Origin: Acidobacteriaceae bacterium KBS 146
GTDB lineage: Bacteria > Acidobacteriota > Terriglobia > Terriglobales > Acidobacteriaceae
Length of the DNA: 64,000 bases
Reading direction: 5' to 3'
Assembly (NCBI GenBank): GCA_000688615.1
Contig: JHVA01000001.1
Span: forward strand, 2,108,001 to 2,172,000
Shown here: one piece after another, positions 50,589-59,388 of the stretch
How positions within the stretch are numbered: position 1 is the first letter of the stretch
How the letters are laid out: each line of letters begins with the position of its first letter
Notes under the pieces: model-generated
The model's input: only the letters and a program-made list of their open reading frames with translations
What the model was told of the DNA's origin: nothing
The model's database searches: none
Program-made: the position numbers and the translations under genes

Positions 50589-51005
50589 ATGAACCTCAGG
50601 CAACAGCTTGCAGCCGATCTTGCCAGGCGAATCAACGGCTCAACCGCCGGTCTCGACCGCGGACACGGCTGCCTGATGATCGACAACAAGATCTTCGCCT
50701 TCACCCGGCCGGATGAGAGCGGAGCTCTCAAGCTGCCGGAAGCACGTATCGCTGAACTGTTGGAGGGCGGCGAAGTTCGCAATCTGGTCATGGGCCAGCG
50801 AGTAATGCGGGAGTGGGTTGTCGTTCCCGACATTGCGGCGCCTGCGAACCTCACGCTGCTACTCGAGGCCAAGGCGTATGTAAGCTCGCTGCCCAGGGAG
50901 ATGCGTCGCAACGGAGCAAAGAAGTCATCCAAGAGAGCAGTAAACAAAAAAGCAGCAAAGAAGATTGCTGCGAAGGCACCAAAGGAAGCTACGAAGAAGC
51001 GATGA
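50589..51005 (+). CDS. YjbR/TfoX-like protein with lysine-rich tail
   Basis: 138 residues. The N-terminal 95 residues (MIDNKIFAFTRPDESGALKL, GEVRNLVMGQRVMREWVVVP) resemble MmcQ/YjbR and TfoX N-terminal domains in their IFAFTR and MREWVVV strands. The last 40 residues are Lys/Ala-rich (KKSSKRAVNKKAAKKIAAKA), a histone-like tail that would bind nucleic acid. The function of this family is not established. Its TGA overlaps the dus start by ATGA, so the two are coupled. GGGAG lies close upstream of the ATG. Confidence 0.7.
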   Translation: MNLRQQLAADLARRINGSTAGLDRGHGCLMIDNKIFAFTRPDESGALKLPEARIAELLEGGEVRNLVMGQRVMREWVVVPDIAAPANLTLLLEAKAYVSSLPREMRRNGAKKSSKRAVNKKAAKKIAAKAPKEATKKR

Positions 51006-52276
51006 AGAAGCGCTACACGCTCGAGCAGAAGAAGTGGGACTCGCCCGTCGAGTACACCATGCCTGCGCATGCCCGCGTGCCTGCCAGTTTTACCGTCGGC
51101 GATGTTCGCATTGCACCTGCCACCGTTCTCGCGCCGATGGCGGGAGTGACCGATACGGTCTTTCGCCGGTTTATCAAAAATGCCAGCCAGTTCACGGCAG
51201 ATTCTGCATCGACCGATGTCGATGCGGCGCAGAGCAACCAGCAGTCGGGCTGTGGACTGATCATGACCGAGTTCACCTCGGCGGATGGACTTTCGCGCAT
51301 GCGCGAGACCAAGCGCAAGCGCTATCTGACCTACTACGACGATGAGCACCCGATCTCCGCGCAGTTGTTCGGCTCGAATCCGGAGACGCTGGCGGATTCG
51401 GCGCGCATCGTTGAGGATGCCGGTTTCGATATGGTGGACCTGAATCTGGGCTGCCCGGCCAAGCGCGTGGTGGCCTGCAATGGAGGGTCAGGGCTGCTGA
51501 AGGACCTGCCGCAGATTGAGCGCATCTTCAGGGCGATCCGCTCTGCGGTGTCGATTCCCTTCACGGTCAAGTTTCGTCTGGGTTGGAACGACAACCACAT
51601 CGTCTGCGTTGAGCTGGCGAGAATGGCCGAAGATTGCGGGCTGAACGCCTGTGCGCTGCATGCACGCACCCGCGAGGATGGATACACCGGCCAGGCTCGC
51701 TGGGAGTACATCGCCGCCGTCAAAGACGCGGTGAAGATTCCAGTCATCGGGAATGGTGACATACGCACGCCGGAAGACGCGGCGGCGATGGTGGAGAAGA
51801 CCGGCTGCGATGCCGTGATGATCGGCCGTACGGCTCCGGCGAATCCATGGATCTTTCGTCAGATCGCGCAGTACACCGCGACGAAAGAAGCCACGGGCGT
51901 TGGTACGTACGATCGGCCCACAAACGACGACCGCTATCGCATGATCCGGACCTACTTCCAGATGCTGGTGGACGAGATTGCGGTGGAAGAGGCTGCAGAG
52001 GCCGCGCGTGCCGAGGCCCTGATTGCCGCCGGTCAGATTGCTCGCGAGAAACGCCATCGCGATGCCGTCGGCAAGATGAAGCAGTTTGCCGCCTGGTTTA
52101 CGCATGGCGTTGCCGGAGGAGGAGCGCTGCGGAAGCAGATCTTCGAATCGAAGAATGGCGTCGCGGTGATCGATGCTGTGGAACGGTTCTTCTCGACACT
52201 TCCTGAGGGAAGCATGGATGATCTTGCGGCGAGTCCGGACGGTTCGCTGGAAGCGCTTGGCGCGGGCTGCGACTAG
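51002..52276 (+). CDS. dus: tRNA-dihydrouridine synthase, Dus family
   Basis: 424 residues from the ATG at 51002, overlapping the previous stop by ATGA. The FMN-binding TIM barrel begins at APATVLAPMAGVTDTVFRRF and contains the DLNLGCPAKRVVACNGGSG motif (the cysteine is the presumed proton donor), FTVKFRLGWNDNH, HARTREDGYTGQARWEYI and VIGNGDIRTPEDA. The C-terminal tRNA-binding region has FAAWFTHGVAGGGALRKQ. It reduces uridines in tRNA D-loops with NADPH. A 40-residue insertion after FTADSAS is unusual (SCG-type). DusB is likely, but the subtype is not certain. Confidence 0.94.
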   Translation: MKKRYTLEQKKWDSPVEYTMPAHARVPASFTVGDVRIAPATVLAPMAGVTDTVFRRFIKNASQFTADSASTDVDAAQSNQQSGCGLIMTEFTSADGLSRMRETKRKRYLTYYDDEHPISAQLFGSNPETLADSARIVEDAGFDMVDLNLGCPAKRVVACNGGSGLLKDLPQIERIFRAIRSAVSIPFTVKFRLGWNDNHIVCVELARMAEDCGLNACALHARTREDGYTGQARWEYIAAVKDAVKIPVIGNGDIRTPEDAAAMVEKTGCDAVMIGRTAPANPWIFRQIAQYTATKEATGVGTYDRPTNDDRYRMIRTYFQMLVDEIAVEEAAEAARAEALIAAGQIAREKRHRDAVGKMKQFAAWFTHGVAGGGALRKQIFESKNGVAVIDAVERFFSTLPEGSMDDLAASPDGSLEALGAGCD

Positions 52277-52297
52277 GGTTGACGCGAGTCGGCGGGC

Positions 52298-53134
52298 TTA
52301 CTGCTTGTAGACCCGAACGTAATCGACCAGCATTCGCTGCGGGAACACGGTTGTCTGATCGGGATAGCCGGGCCATCCTCCACCGACGGCGACGTTGAGA
52401 AGGAGAAAGAATGGATGGTCGTAGACCCATTTTGTGCCGGCGGGGAGATCTTTCGGGGTTCGCTCGACGATGAGTCTGTCGTCGAGAAAGAAGCGGATCT
52501 TCTCCGGGCTCCACTCTACTGCGTAGACATGAAAGCCGGAATGGACTGAGCCGCCACCAGGAAGGTCGTAGCGGGTGGAGATTCCTTTTTCTCCGCTGTA
52601 GCCTGGGCCATGCAGGGTGCTGTAGATGGTTCCGGCTTCGCCGATGTTTTCCATGATGTCGATCTCACCCGCACCGGGCCATCGCGTGGTGTCAATATCG
52701 TTGCCCAGCATCCAGAATGCGGGCCAGATTCCTTTACCCAGCGGCAGTTGCATTCGGGCTTCGAAGCGTCCGTAGGTCTGCGAGAACTGGCCCTTCGTCG
52801 TCAGTCGTCCTGAGGTGTAGGGGCGTGCGTTGCCGTCGAGGCCAGTGTAGTTCTCTTTTCTTGCGGTGATGACGAGATTACCTCCTCGCTGTTCAAGATT
52901 TTCAAGGCGCGAGGTGTAGGTCTCGAGCTCCTTGTTGCCCCATCCGCCTCCGCCGGTATCGTAGGTCCACTTTGCGAGATCTGGAGAGCTGCCGTCCGGG
53001 CCGTTGAACTCGTCACTCCAGATGAGCTTCCAGGGTGCCGATGTCGCCTGGAATGGTTGCTTTGCCACGGCGTGATTCGAAGGCAGGCTCATCACCGTCA
53101 GGAACGCAGCAAGAGTCACGATTCGCGTTTTCAT
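52298..53134 (-). CDS. Secreted glycoside hydrolase family 16 (beta-1,3/1,4-glucanase type)
   Basis: 278 residues. A signal peptide (VTLAAFLTVMSLPSNHAVAK) is followed by a single jelly-roll domain. The catalytic GEIDIMENIG has the ExDxxE signature, with a Met between Asp and Glu as in laminarinase-like beta-1,3-glucanases. KLIWSDEFNGPDGSSPDLAK and YGRFEARMQLPLGKGIWPAF are also GH16 hallmarks. It should cut beta-glucans such as laminarin or lichenan. With the PL10 lyase it indicates plant and fungal wall degradation. There is no carbohydrate-binding module. Confidence 0.93.
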   Translation of the reverse strand: MKTRIVTLAAFLTVMSLPSNHAVAKQPFQATSAPWKLIWSDEFNGPDGSSPDLAKWTYDTGGGGWGNKELETYTSRLENLEQRGGNLVITARKENYTGLDGNARPYTSGRLTTKGQFSQTYGRFEARMQLPLGKGIWPAFWMLGNDIDTTRWPGAGEIDIMENIGEAGTIYSTLHGPGYSGEKGISTRYDLPGGGSVHSGFHVYAVEWSPEKIRFFLDDRLIVERTPKDLPAGTKWVYDHPFFLLLNVAVGGGWPGYPDQTTVFPQRMLVDYVRVYKQ

Positions 53135-53256
53135 GGTATTCGCCTGAGAGTCAGACTGCTGCAGGTCACGATTGGTTTCCGATCACGATCCAGTTGTTCG
53201 AGCGGGGGCGCGGTTTTGTTTGAGCAGACAGGAATGCCATGACGGTTCACCTCGGA

Positions 53257-54900
53257 TTATGGATGGGTCTGCTCGATACTGCGCTTTCTCCAGACCGTCC
53301 TCACCTTCCATCGCCATCGCTCGTCAATCCCAACCAGCTCCCAGTCAATGTCCGGCGATAGATAACGCAGCACGATCTCTGTCGCGGGGTGCACGCGGAG
53401 AGCGGGAGCGACGAGATAGAGCTTAGGCGGAAGCCGCGAGAGAACGGTGTCGCGGAAGTAGCCGGCACGCTGGAGCTCGCCGGGGCCATACTCCTGGCCT
53501 GAGCCGTTGCTGTTCTGGAGATGATGCCAGCGGACGCGAATCCAGTAATCGAGCCCCTGCAAGGCGAGATGCAGATCCTCCTCCGCCTTCAGCTCGATAA
53601 CCGCGAGCCTGCCGTCGTGAAGAACTCCCAGAAGATCCAACATTCCACGATCCCGCGCAACGAAGGCGGGAACCTGCGTGTAAACATGCCGGGGATCGAG
53701 GTGAGCATCCAGCGGCTCCAGATTTTCCCGCAAGACGCTTTCGAGCCAGCGCTCCGGCTGCATGCGGTAGAGGGGATCCCGTTTATCCGCATCGGCGTGA
53801 CGGCGCTCGAACAGACAGGCGACCAGCTCGCGCAGCAGGTCCTCGTTCTCGGCCGTGAGCGGCGTCTCCTGGGGTCCGGCACCAAAGGTGATCTGTTCCT
53901 GCACATTGAAGGAGTTTCCCGCGTATCCTGTGCGAATTCGCGCAAATTCCAGGCCGTGCAGCAGAAAAACCATCTCCGCACCGCTGGACACGATGGTCTC
54001 GACTGATGTGCGCATGAGGTCAGGAACAATTTCCATTACACGAGCTTTCGCGGCGGCAAAACGCTCGCGCACCGCTGCTCGATCGGGGGCATGGATCAGT
54101 CGCGTGGTGATATTGCCCGTATCGGCGGGCTCGCGCTGTTCCAGATCTTCGGTGTGGGCATCCAATTCCCACAACTCCCACTGGGCGGCGCGCTGGTTGA
54201 GCCAGAGCATGCGCGTGGCGGTGAGGGTTCCTGTTCCCTGGGGAACGATCACCTTCAGCCCCTGCCAGACACGCCTTCCGTCGCCGGATGCGCGGCAATT
54301 GTCGAGCCACAGGAGTCCGATGGTCAGAATGCCGTCGATCGTCGGCTGCGATTCTTCAGGATTGGCAGCGATGAGTGCCCAGGCACTCTGCCCCTGCACC
54401 AGGGTTCCGCGGGCATAGGCGGGTCCGAAGCTCTTCTCGAGATCCATTGCGGTTCGCAACCCATCGATCCTGTACTGGGGAAAGGCGCGGGTCAGGACGC
54501 GCTCGAGAACACGAAGGTATTTTCCTCTTACGGCCTCGCGGGTGGACGGCGTTCTGCGGTCGCGGTCAACAACAATCTCGAGCGTTTGCGGCTTCGCCTG
54601 CCCGAAGCGAACGATGGCGAGCCGCAGAACCCCCAGGCGCTCTTCAACCGCAATCACGCGGCGGACGACATTTGCCTCTTCGTTCCAGAGGTGGAGTGTG
54701 CATCGACTATATTCGATGGAGAGACGATACTTCGCGGAGCGCATGTCGAAGACGATGCGGCCCTCTTCGAGAACAGCGGCATGAGGGTGACGCAAAAAAA
54801 AGTCTTCAATCGCTGCGGCGATAGTCTCGGGGGGTTGCGCTTCAATCGGCTTACGTGCCTTGCCGAGCGACCCGGCTTCTGCTCCACGTGGAAAAGGCAT
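53257..54900 (-). CDS. Conserved unknown protein with C-terminal PD-(D/E)xK nuclease-like domain
   Basis: 547 residues, soluble. I do not recognise a named family. The C-terminal part (about 410-530) contains RGMLDLLGVLHDGRLAVIEL then KAEEDLHLALQGLDYW: Asp422, Glu436 and Lys438 give a D-x13-ExK pattern with a downstream Gln448, as in PD-(D/E)xK nucleases such as NucS and archaeal endonucleases. The N-terminal 400 residues are beta-rich, with a FLLHGLEFARIRTG strand. A DNA repair or restriction role is possible but inferred from the motif alone. It is an isolated minus-strand gene between GH16 and a GNAT gene, with no toxin, helicase or methylase nearby. Confidence 0.7.
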   Translation of the reverse strand: MPFPRGAEAGSLGKARKPIEAQPPETIAAAIEDFFLRHPHAAVLEEGRIVFDMRSAKYRLSIEYSRCTLHLWNEEANVVRRVIAVEERLGVLRLAIVRFGQAKPQTLEIVVDRDRRTPSTREAVRGKYLRVLERVLTRAFPQYRIDGLRTAMDLEKSFGPAYARGTLVQGQSAWALIAANPEESQPTIDGILTIGLLWLDNCRASGDGRRVWQGLKVIVPQGTGTLTATRMLWLNQRAAQWELWELDAHTEDLEQREPADTGNITTRLIHAPDRAAVRERFAAAKARVMEIVPDLMRTSVETIVSSGAEMVFLLHGLEFARIRTGYAGNSFNVQEQITFGAGPQETPLTAENEDLLRELVACLFERRHADADKRDPLYRMQPERWLESVLRENLEPLDAHLDPRHVYTQVPAFVARDRGMLDLLGVLHDGRLAVIELKAEEDLHLALQGLDYWIRVRWHHLQNSNGSGQEYGPGELQRAGYFRDTVLSRLPPKLYLVAPALRVHPATEIVLRYLSPDIDWELVGIDERWRWKVRTVWRKRSIEQTHP

Positions 54901-54940
54901 AGCGGAACCCTACCACAGGACCGCGTCGTTCGTACTCTCT

Positions 54941-55363
54941 CTAAAGTGTCATCTGAAAGTGAAAATCTGTAATACGAAGCCCCTGACGAAAGTAGAAGGC
55001 ATGGGCCTCATACCGGTGGGTTCCGGAGTCGAGTGAGAAGGTTTCGCACCCCGCGTTACGGGCGAAATCCCGAAGCCATCCAAGGATCTGCGTGCCGAAG
55101 CCATGCGACCGCGAAGCCTCGTCTGTCACGAGGTCATCGACGTAGAGCGTCCTTCCACTCCAGAGAACGCTCATGATGCGAAATCCGGCCACTGCAGCGA
55201 CCGCACCTTCATGTTCAAGGAAGGCGAGCTGATATCCCTCGCAGCGTTGCTGCTCGATCCTTGCAACGAAGGTATCGGCCGTCAAACGAGGTCGCAATTG
55301 ATGCATTACGGAAAAGCAGCGAGCGATCTGTTCCTGACTCTCCGCCAAATAAATTGCGGTCAT
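54941..55363 (-). CDS. GNAT-family N-acetyltransferase
   Basis: 140 residues from the ATG at 55361-55363 (MTAIYLAESQEQIARCFSVM), preceded by GAGGGATGG. LYVDDLVTDEASRSHGFGTQ is the acetyl-CoA binding strand and loop (R/Q-x-x-G-x-G variant SHGFG), and AHAFYFRQGLRI the C-terminal feature. The VAGFRIMSVLWSGRTLYVDD core is seen in many short GNATs of unknown acceptor. It lies four bases downstream of the YfiT-like gene, so the two are probably one transcript. Confidence 0.88.
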   Translation of the reverse strand: MTAIYLAESQEQIARCFSVMHQLRPRLTADTFVARIEQQRCEGYQLAFLEHEGAVAAVAGFRIMSVLWSGRTLYVDDLVTDEASRSHGFGTQILGWLRDFARNAGCETFSLDSGTHRYEAHAFYFRQGLRITDFHFQMTL

Positions 55364-55367
55364 GAAG

Positions 55368-55901
55368 CTACCATCCCTCGCGCGTCCGGAGATGGGTGAT
55401 ATGTGCAAGATGGTGACGAGAGTGCCAGGCATAGAGGAGGGTGGCTGCATCCACCAGAGTCTCGCCACTTTCGGGGTGCCGATACCCTCGTAGCCACTGC
55501 ACTTCTGTGAGGGACTGCAATAACATGACCCAGCGAGCGTGCAAGCTTTCGATCAACTCCAGCGACCACTCAATGGGCGCAGTCGAGTCGTGCAGCGTAG
55601 CCCAGGCGTTCTCGTCATATGGCTTGATGACAGGCCAGTCTTCTGTCAACGCCAGACGTACACGAATAAATGCGTTCATGTGACTGTCGGCGATGTGATG
55701 GACCAATTGTCGCACGGTCCAGCCACCTTCACGATAGGGTGTGTTCAGTTGTGCTGAGCCAAGACCTTCGACTGCATTCCGCAAGTCTTCCGGCAGCGCG
55801 GCCAGGATAGCGATTGCATTCAGCCTCTCATCTGGAGAGATCGTCTCAGGACATTCAAATCGTCCGATCGGGTAGCGCGGATCTGCCAGCGTAATGCTCA
55901 T
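55368..55901 (-). CDS. YfiT/DinB-family metal-dependent hydrolase/bacillithiol-transferase-like protein
   Basis: 177 residues, four-helix DinB fold. REGGWTVRQLVHHIADSHMN, RLALTEDWPVIKPYDENAW and YAWHSRHHLAHITHL match the YfiT/BstA group; His68 (or 69), His160 and His164 are the likely metal ligands. BstA enzymes conjugate bacillithiol to toxic electrophiles. Bacillithiol genes are known in Acidobacteria, but none is in this window, so the thiol is not certain. The gene has four bases to the GNAT gene. Confidence 0.88.
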   Translation of the reverse strand: MSITLADPRYPIGRFECPETISPDERLNAIAILAALPEDLRNAVEGLGSAQLNTPYREGGWTVRQLVHHIADSHMNAFIRVRLALTEDWPVIKPYDENAWATLHDSTAPIEWSLELIESLHARWVMLLQSLTEVQWLRGYRHPESGETLVDAATLLYAWHSRHHLAHITHLRTREGW

Positions 55902-56121
55902 CCGTGTATCTCCTCTCTGATCTTCTTTTTAAAAAAGCTAGCACAGCCGGGTTGCGTCACCCTGAGAAAAGACGAGGCGCAGGTTTCTTTTCCACAATGC
56001 TGGCCCTTCGAGCCCCTTGGCAGCGGAGATCACAGCGCCGGAGTGCGTTCCAGGAAGAGAGGGCTGCGATGAATTAGCTTTCGGGCGCTCGGTAAAACAG
56101 GCACCGACAAAAACAAATACA

Positions 56122-56147
56122 GGGATTCTTCGCTGCGCTCAGAGTGA
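56122..56147 (-). repeat. Dispersed intergenic repeat copy (CTGAGCGCAGCG type), copy 2
   Basis: On the minus strand this reads GTCACTCTGAGCGCAGCG, then AAGAATCCC. It matches copy 1 at 10163-10203 over the 12-base CTGAGCGCAGCG core and AAGAATC. It lies in the 280-base intergenic space upstream of the YfiT-like gene and downstream of the sensor kinase, in which I see no gene. Confidence 0.6.
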
Positions 56148-56181
56148 CGACGTCAAAGGCATTGCATGGCGATCTAAGGCT

Positions 56182-57609
56182 TTAGGCTGGTGGCAGTGAA
56201 ACGCGAAACTCGGTCCGTCCGGGCTCGGATTCAAAATCAATAGCGCCGTCGTTATGGCGCACCAGGCGCCGTGCGATATCCAGTCCGAGTCCTGTTCCCT
56301 GTCCCATAGGCTTGGTCGTAAAGAAGGGATCGAAGATGTTCGACCGGATGGCTGCGGGGATGCCTGCACCGTTATCGGCAACGCGGATGACGACACGTTC
56401 GCCCTCCTGCGCGGCCCTCACCTTCACACATCCTCCGTCGGGCGCTGCATCCAGCGCGTTGTCGATCAGGTTTCCCCAGATCTGATTGAATTCGGCAGCA
56501 TAGCCGACGACCTGCGGCAGGCCTTCAGCGATCTCGAGGGTCACTGAAACCGACTTCTCCCGTGCCTTCGCATTAAGCACCGTAACTGCATTGCTCAAAC
56601 CAATCGCGAGATCGATTCGATCGGCGGTGATGGCCTGATCCATATGGGTGAATCCTTTCACCGCAAGGATGAGGCTGGAGATTCGCATAGCTGCTCCACG
56701 AATCTCGGAGGCGAGCCTTCGCACGGCGCATCCGCTTGCGGTCCAACGCAGGACGGAAGAGAGAGCCTCCCCCTGAACGACCTTCGCAACTGCATCGAGA
56801 CCTTCAAGGGTAACCTCGGTGTCGGCCAGCATCTGGGTGTCGCGCGTTCCAAGGCCATGCGCTGACAGCCAAACGGCTATCGCTTCTTCGCGATCCAGTT
56901 CTTCGAGAGGAGAGCGTGGGATCACCTGGGTCGCCAGGCAGTGCTCCCGGACGACTTCAATAGCGGAGAGTTGCGCCTCGGACAGGCGCGCCATGCCGAG
57001 CGCGAGCGTCGCCGCTTCCGACTGCTCCAGACGGTCTGTCAATACGCTGACGCTGCGTTCGATCGCCGAAGCGGGATTATTGAGCTCATGCGCCAGCCCC
57101 GCGGAGAGCTTACCCAGCGAGATCATCTTTTCGTTCTGCAATTCTGCTGAGGTAAACAGCCTTGCGCGATCGACCAGACGATGCACGAGCAGCGAGGTCA
57201 GCTCGAAGCAGTCGCGAGTCAGCTCGCGGATGAGGTCGCGATGGAGGGTGAAGACTTCGCTTGGCTCCAGGGCCATGGAGTTTCCGGGGGCGACCGTAAT
57301 TCGCGAATAGGGCAGCAGGCCAGCTACGTCGCCGGCGTGCCACTCGACGAGTTTGTCGGGGCCGGCGCCTCGATCGACAATTAAGGCCATTCGACCGGAC
57401 AGAACCAGATACATCCATTCCACGGGATGCCCCTTGTGAGAGACGATCTCGCCGGGTGCCAGGGCGCGCAGGCTTCCGTGAGCAGCCAGCCATGCCAGTT
57501 CCTCCCTCGGCGCGGAGTTTATGGCCGCGTGGGCCGCCAACCGCTCAAGGATGTCCGTCGTCGCCTCTGCCACCGCCCCACTCCCTTGCTGACTCCGTGT
57601 GATTTCCAC
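56182..57609 (-). CDS. Sensor histidine kinase with N-terminal cyclic-nucleotide-binding-type domain
   Basis: 475 residues, no membrane segments. A cNMP-binding jelly roll is at about residues 40-140 (ALAPGEIVSHKGHPVEWMYL, VLSGRMALIVDRGAG). The dimerisation and phospho-acceptor box is GLAHELNNPAS near residue 175; the ATPase domain has IWGNLIDNALDAAPDGG (N box), VADNGAGIPAAI (G1) and GTGLGLDIARRLVRHN (G2). An inserted helical region of about 115 residues separates H-box and N-box. No response regulator is nearby. The cNMP domain lacks the clear PRAAT arginine, so it may bind another ligand or none. Confidence 0.9.
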   Translation of the reverse strand: MEITRSQQGSGAVAEATTDILERLAAHAAINSAPREELAWLAAHGSLRALAPGEIVSHKGHPVEWMYLVLSGRMALIVDRGAGPDKLVEWHAGDVAGLLPYSRITVAPGNSMALEPSEVFTLHRDLIRELTRDCFELTSLLVHRLVDRARLFTSAELQNEKMISLGKLSAGLAHELNNPASAIERSVSVLTDRLEQSEAATLALGMARLSEAQLSAIEVVREHCLATQVIPRSPLEELDREEAIAVWLSAHGLGTRDTQMLADTEVTLEGLDAVAKVVQGEALSSVLRWTASGCAVRRLASEIRGAAMRISSLILAVKGFTHMDQAITADRIDLAIGLSNAVTVLNAKAREKSVSVTLEIAEGLPQVVGYAAEFNQIWGNLIDNALDAAPDGGCVKVRAAQEGERVVIRVADNGAGIPAAIRSNIFDPFFTTKPMGQGTGLGLDIARRLVRHNDGAIDFESEPGRTEFRVSLPPA

Positions 57610-57706
57610 GTCACAAGGTACCAGATTGCGGAGGAGGACCTGTCAAAGATGCCCCAAAAACTGGCATTTGCCGCATCCCCGCGAGGCTCCTATCATCAAA
57701 GTTAAG

Positions 57707-59146
57707 ATGACTACTCCTGCCCCCGATCACAAGCGCTACTTTACGGACAAGCTCGGCATCGCCGAACGGCTGATGGAACGCTGCCTCGCCGAGGCCCTTT
57801 CTGCCGGGGGCGACTACGCAGACCTCTATTTTGAGTCGGTTACGTCGACCTCGCTTGGAATTGACGAATCCCTGGTCAAGTCGGCGTCGCAGGGGGTGAG
57901 CCTTGGCTGCGGGGTTCGTGTGCTCTCGGGAGAACGCACCGGTTATGCCTATACCGACGACCTGTCATCTGCCGCCTTGCTGAAGGCTGCGCGGACCGCG
58001 GCCCTGATCGCCTCCGGCCCGGCAAAGGACCTGATGCAGGGCTTTCGTCATGCCGAGGCCGATTCCCTGTACCCCATCGCGGGAGCGACGGCCGACGCCG
58101 AGATTGCCCAGAAGCTTACGCTGATTCAACGCGCCGACGCCGCAGCCCGTGCCTATGATTCGCGCATTACCCAGGTCCGCGCCAGCTTCTCCGATGAGCT
58201 GCGCCGCATCCTGATCGCGGCCTCGGACGGAACCTACGCCTCGGACACCCAGCCGCTGTCGCGGCTGAACGTCTTCGTGATCGCCAAGGATGCGACCAAT
58301 ACGGCCCGGGGATCTTCGGGCGGCGGCGGCCGTATCACGATGGATTTTTTTACCGGAGAGAAGTCTCCCGAGCATTTTGCGCAGGAAGCCGCCAGGACTG
58401 CGATTCTGCAACTGGGCGCGGTCGATGCGCCTGCGGGCGAGATGGAGGTCGTGCTCGGACCAGGCTGGCCCGGTGTTCTGCTGCACGAGGCTGTGGGCCA
58501 CGGTCTGGAAGCGGACTTCAACCGCAAGAAGACTTCGGCGTTCGCGGGCCTGATCGGGCAGCAGGTCGCCAGCCCGAAGGTCACGGTCGTCGACAATGGC
58601 CGCATGCCGAACCGGCGCGGCTCCATCAACGTGGACGATGAAGGGAACCCGACGCAGGAGAACGTACTGATCGAGAACGGGATCCTCAAGGGATATCTGT
58701 CGGATAAGCTTTCAGCGAAGCTGATGAACATGCCGAACACGGGATCAGGCCGCCGCGAGAGCTACCACCACATTCCGATGCCGCGCATGACGAATACCTA
58801 TATGCTCAACGGCGACGACATGCCGGAGGACATCATCAAGTCGGTCAAGCGCGGTCTGTATGCGGTGAACTTTGGCGGCGGGCAGGTGGACATCACCAAC
58901 GGCAAGTTCGTCTTCTCGGCGTCCGAGGCCTATCTGATCGAGGACGGCAAGGTTACACGGCCAGTCAAGGGCGCTACGCTGGTCGGCAATGGTCCTGAGG
59001 CATTGAAGTATGTTTCGATGGTCGGCAATGATCTTGCGCTGGATGAGGGGATCGGAACCTGCGGGAAGTCGGGGCAGTCAGTGCCGGTGGGTGTGGGGAT
59101 GCCTACGGTTAAGCTGGATAAGATGACGGTGGGTGGAACGAGCTAG
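57707..59146 (+). CDS. tldD: Metalloprotease TldD
   Basis: 479 residues from the ATG at 57707 (MTTPAPDHKRYFTDKLGIAE); upstream in-frame codons are not protein-like. HEAVGHGLEADF is the family zinc motif HExxxH, and the VGAPAGEMEVVLGPGWPG-like (DAPAGEMEVVLGPGWPGVLL) strand precedes it; the C-terminal GTCGKSGQSVPVGVGMPTVK is also diagnostic. TldD, usually with TldE/PmbA, degrades unfolded peptides and in some bacteria matures RiPPs such as microcin B17. No tldE is in the window. It is divergent from the sensor kinase. Confidence 0.95.
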   Translation: MTTPAPDHKRYFTDKLGIAERLMERCLAEALSAGGDYADLYFESVTSTSLGIDESLVKSASQGVSLGCGVRVLSGERTGYAYTDDLSSAALLKAARTAALIASGPAKDLMQGFRHAEADSLYPIAGATADAEIAQKLTLIQRADAAARAYDSRITQVRASFSDELRRILIAASDGTYASDTQPLSRLNVFVIAKDATNTARGSSGGGGRITMDFFTGEKSPEHFAQEAARTAILQLGAVDAPAGEMEVVLGPGWPGVLLHEAVGHGLEADFNRKKTSAFAGLIGQQVASPKVTVVDNGRMPNRRGSINVDDEGNPTQENVLIENGILKGYLSDKLSAKLMNMPNTGSGRRESYHHIPMPRMTNTYMLNGDDMPEDIIKSVKRGLYAVNFGGGQVDITNGKFVFSASEAYLIEDGKVTRPVKGATLVGNGPEALKYVSMVGNDLALDEGIGTCGKSGQSVPVGVGMPTVKLDKMTVGGTS

Positions 59147-59388
59147 GAGAGCTGGTCCCGACGTTGCGATAAAGCCCCTTTGCGGTGGATCGAGCTTCGA
59201 GAATTGCCCTTTGATACTGTGACCTCGATCCTGGAGTGATCGGAATCACCGTCGCGGAGAGGGGTCTGCACGGCAGCGGGTTGCACACCCCAAAGGTTGG
59301 ATTGCGCGCCTTTGTCTCCACGGGCGAAAGTCATTAGGAGCGGCATCATTCCATTTGCAGCGCTGTCTGCCCAAGGCCATCGAGTTTT

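Noticed and set aside
57599-57706. Extended start of tldD
   Set aside because: The added 36 residues overlap the sensor kinase start and are not protein-like; the ATG at 57707 gives the usual TldD length.
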